From contig JAFYZE010000098.1 in assembly GCA_017548805.1 (NCBI GenBank), positions 1 through 8,274 of the forward strand: 8,274 nt of DNA, given 5' to 3'. Shown in pieces: positions 7,199 to 8,274 of the stretch. Source of the stretch: Bacteroidales bacterium (GTDB lineage: Bacteria; Bacteroidota; Bacteroidia; Bacteroidales; UBA932). Position numbers and translations under genes: made by a program. Within the stretch, counting starts at the first letter, position 1. Each line of letters opens with the position of its first letter. The notes under the pieces were generated by a model. The model saw only the letters and a program-made list of their open reading frames with translations, was not told the origin of the DNA and searched no databases.

Positions 7199-7732
7199 TT
7201 ATTTTTCACCCAATAAATTCTTCAGCGCGGCGAACGGGCTCTCGACCTGTGTGTCGGACTCTTCCTCTTCACCATTGTCTTCAGGATGCAGGTACTTGAC
7301 CGTCTCCGGGTCGCATTCCCCGTCGGGATGGACGCGGGAAAGCGGGAGAGAAGTGCAGACATAGTCATAGACTATCTGGCCAAGGTCCATGTCGGTATCG
7401 GTTTCGGGCAGCAGGATGATCTCCCTTCCTCCCTCGTCCGCAGAGGTCTCTCCCTCAGGGACTTCACCGAACTTTACACTGAACGAAGGGCGGACGGAAA
7501 CGGGAAGCGCGAGCTCTCCGAGGCAGCGGTCGCATGCTACGACCACAGTGCCTTCGATGCCGAGATCCACCCCGACATACCGTCCGGACTTGTCCACCAC
7601 GGCGCTGACAACCAAGTCTGCGTCAAGTATCTCCGAATTCTCAAAACCGCTAAAGAACTGTCCTCCAGCGTGCCAGCGGAAATCCGTCCTACCGGACGCC
7701 AAACCGCTTAACGGTACAATAAAGGGTTGCAA
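7199..7732 (-). CDS. yceD: YceD/DUF177 family protein (non-ATG start)
   Basis: This DUF177 protein is linked in other bacteria and plants to 23S rRNA accumulation or processing, and nearly always sits before rpmF, as here. The conserved CDRC motif (C67, C70 with this start) is followed by an acidic stretch. Then comes DLGQIVYDYVCTSLPLSRVH with a later Cys (C140), matching the Bacteroidetes form of the family. The tail is very acidic (DNGEEEESD) before SPFAALKNLLGEK. There is no in-frame ATG near the beginning; the first in-frame Met is past the middle. I chose TTG at 7732, which gives 177 residues and keeps the first conserved beta strand (FIVPLSGL). A TTG at 7759 would add nine residues and overlap the typA stop. 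ATT at 7720 or TTG at 7702 are shorter options. The start is uncertain; the family call is firm. Confidence 0.85.
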   Translation of the reverse strand: MQPFIVPLSGLASGRTDFRWHAGGQFFSGFENSEILDADLVVSAVVDKSGRYVGVDLGIEGTVVVACDRCLGELALPVSVRPSFSVKFGEVPEGETSADEGGREIILLPETDTDMDLGQIVYDYVCTSLPLSRVHPDGECDPETVKYLHPEDNGEEEESDTQVESPFAALKNLLGEK

Positions 7733-7760
7733 AGTTAGTAAAAAATTTCCTATTAACAAT
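7730..7760 (-). promoter_or_regulatory. Possible Bacteroidetes-type promoter for yceD-rpmF-tRNA
   Basis: On the minus strand ATTG (7760-7757, three of four bases of the -33 consensus) is followed after 19 bases by TAACTTTG (7737-7730), a full match to TAnnTTTG. It would give a transcript starting near 7723, very close to or inside the beginning of yceD. It overlaps the typA stop codon at 7755-7753. If it is active, the yceD start must be downstream of the TTG at 7732. It may also be a chance match in an A/T-rich spacer. Confidence 0.45.
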
Positions 7761-8274
7761 CTTCTTCACCGCTTTTTCTTTTCCTCTCCAGAGGATCGAG
7801 CAAAATCTTGCGGATGCGCATGAAATGAGGAGTCACTTCCACCAACTCATCGTCCTGGATGTACTCCAGGGCCTCCTCGAGGGAGAATTTGATGGCGGGA
7901 GGCAGGACCACTTTCTCGTCACTTCCGGCTGCACGGACGTTGGTGAGCTTCTTGGTCTTGCAGATATTGATGTTCAGGTCGCGCTCGCGGGTGTGCTCTC
8001 CGAGCACCTGGCCGCCGTAGATCTCCTCGCCGGGCTCGACGAAGAAACGGCCGCGGTCAAGGAGCTTGTTCATCGAGTATGCTACGGCCTCGCCGGTCTC
8101 CAGAGAGACGAGCGAACCGTTGTTGCGGTGCTCGAGCTCGCCCTTGAAGGGCTGATACTCCTTGAAGCGGTGGGCGACGATGGCCTCACCCTGCGTGGCG
8201 GTCAGCATATTGCTGCGAAGACCCATCAGGCCGCGGGTAGGGATCTCGAACTCGAGAAGGGTGCGGTCCCCGCG
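7753..8274 (-). CDS. typA: Ribosome-associated GTPase TypA/BipA, C-terminal part (partial)
   Basis: The frame is open from the window edge (8274) to the TAA at 7755-7753, covering the last 173 residues; the GTPase domain lies outside. The segment includes LLEFEIPTRGLMGLRSNMLT, the TQGEAIVAHRFKEY stretch, and then GALE-like and C-terminal domain motifs (NNGSLVSLETGEAVAYSMNKL, FVEPGEEIYGGQVLGEHTR, DLNINICKTKKLTNVRAAG, SLEEALEYIQDDELVEVTP). These are strongly typical of the TypA/BipA C-terminal domain. This translational GTPase binds the 70S ribosome at the A-site region and helps ribosome assembly and stress adaptation, especially at low temperature. It is directly upstream of yceD on the same strand, about 20 bases from the TTG chosen there. 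Confidence 0.96.
   Translation of the reverse strand, partial: RGDRTLLEFEIPTRGLMGLRSNMLTATQGEAIVAHRFKEYQPFKGELEHRNNGSLVSLETGEAVAYSMNKLLDRGRFFVEPGEEIYGGQVLGEHTRERDLNINICKTKKLTNVRAAGSDEKVVLPPAIKFSLEEALEYIQDDELVEVTPHFMRIRKILLDPLERKRKSGEEDC

Overview
The window looks like a core-genome stretch from a member of the Bacteroidales. It is GC-rich in the genes, with AT-rich spacers. Three things point there: the protein families present (a Bacteroidetes-style TonB-like protein, an S41 protease next to a dCMP deaminase, a YceD-RpmF pair after TypA), promoter sequences of the Bacteroidetes type (TTTG, about 20 bases, TAnnTTTG), and a tRNA gene without an encoded CCA. The genus cannot be fixed from the sequence. 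No phage, insertion sequence, CRISPR array or obvious recent transfer is visible.

Layout. Positions 2-157 (+) hold the 3' end of uridine kinase. It is followed 12 bases later by a GTG-started, membrane-anchored protein with a TonB-like C-terminal domain (170-886, +). This gene runs tail-to-tail into the minus strand block and overlaps its last gene by 14 bases. From 6788 down to 873 (minus) lie four tightly packed genes: a large envelope protein of unknown function (748 aa), a long-chain acyl-CoA synthetase, a dCMP deaminase and an S41 C-terminal processing protease. If the ATG start is used for the protease, all three junctions have exactly two bases between stop and start. A near-perfect Bacteroidetes promoter at 6817-6848 sits just upstream and probably drives the whole operon.

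Upstream on the same strand, positions 8274-6862 hold the 3' end of typA/bipA, yceD (DUF177), rpmF (ribosomal protein L32), a tRNA-Arg(CCT) and a strong intrinsic terminator. This is a translation-related unit: a ribosome-associated GTPase, an rRNA/ribosome factor, a ribosomal protein and a tRNA. The tRNA starts only 18 bases after the rpmF stop, so it is probably cut from the rpmF transcript.

The window is mostly ordinary housekeeping DNA. The parts most worth a second look are the yceD gene, which has no ATG start and a promoter-like sequence over its apparent start, the unrecognised 748-aa protein with an apparent internal duplication and a propeller-like C-terminus, and the rpmF-tRNA-terminator arrangement. 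I did not find a convincing new biological system.
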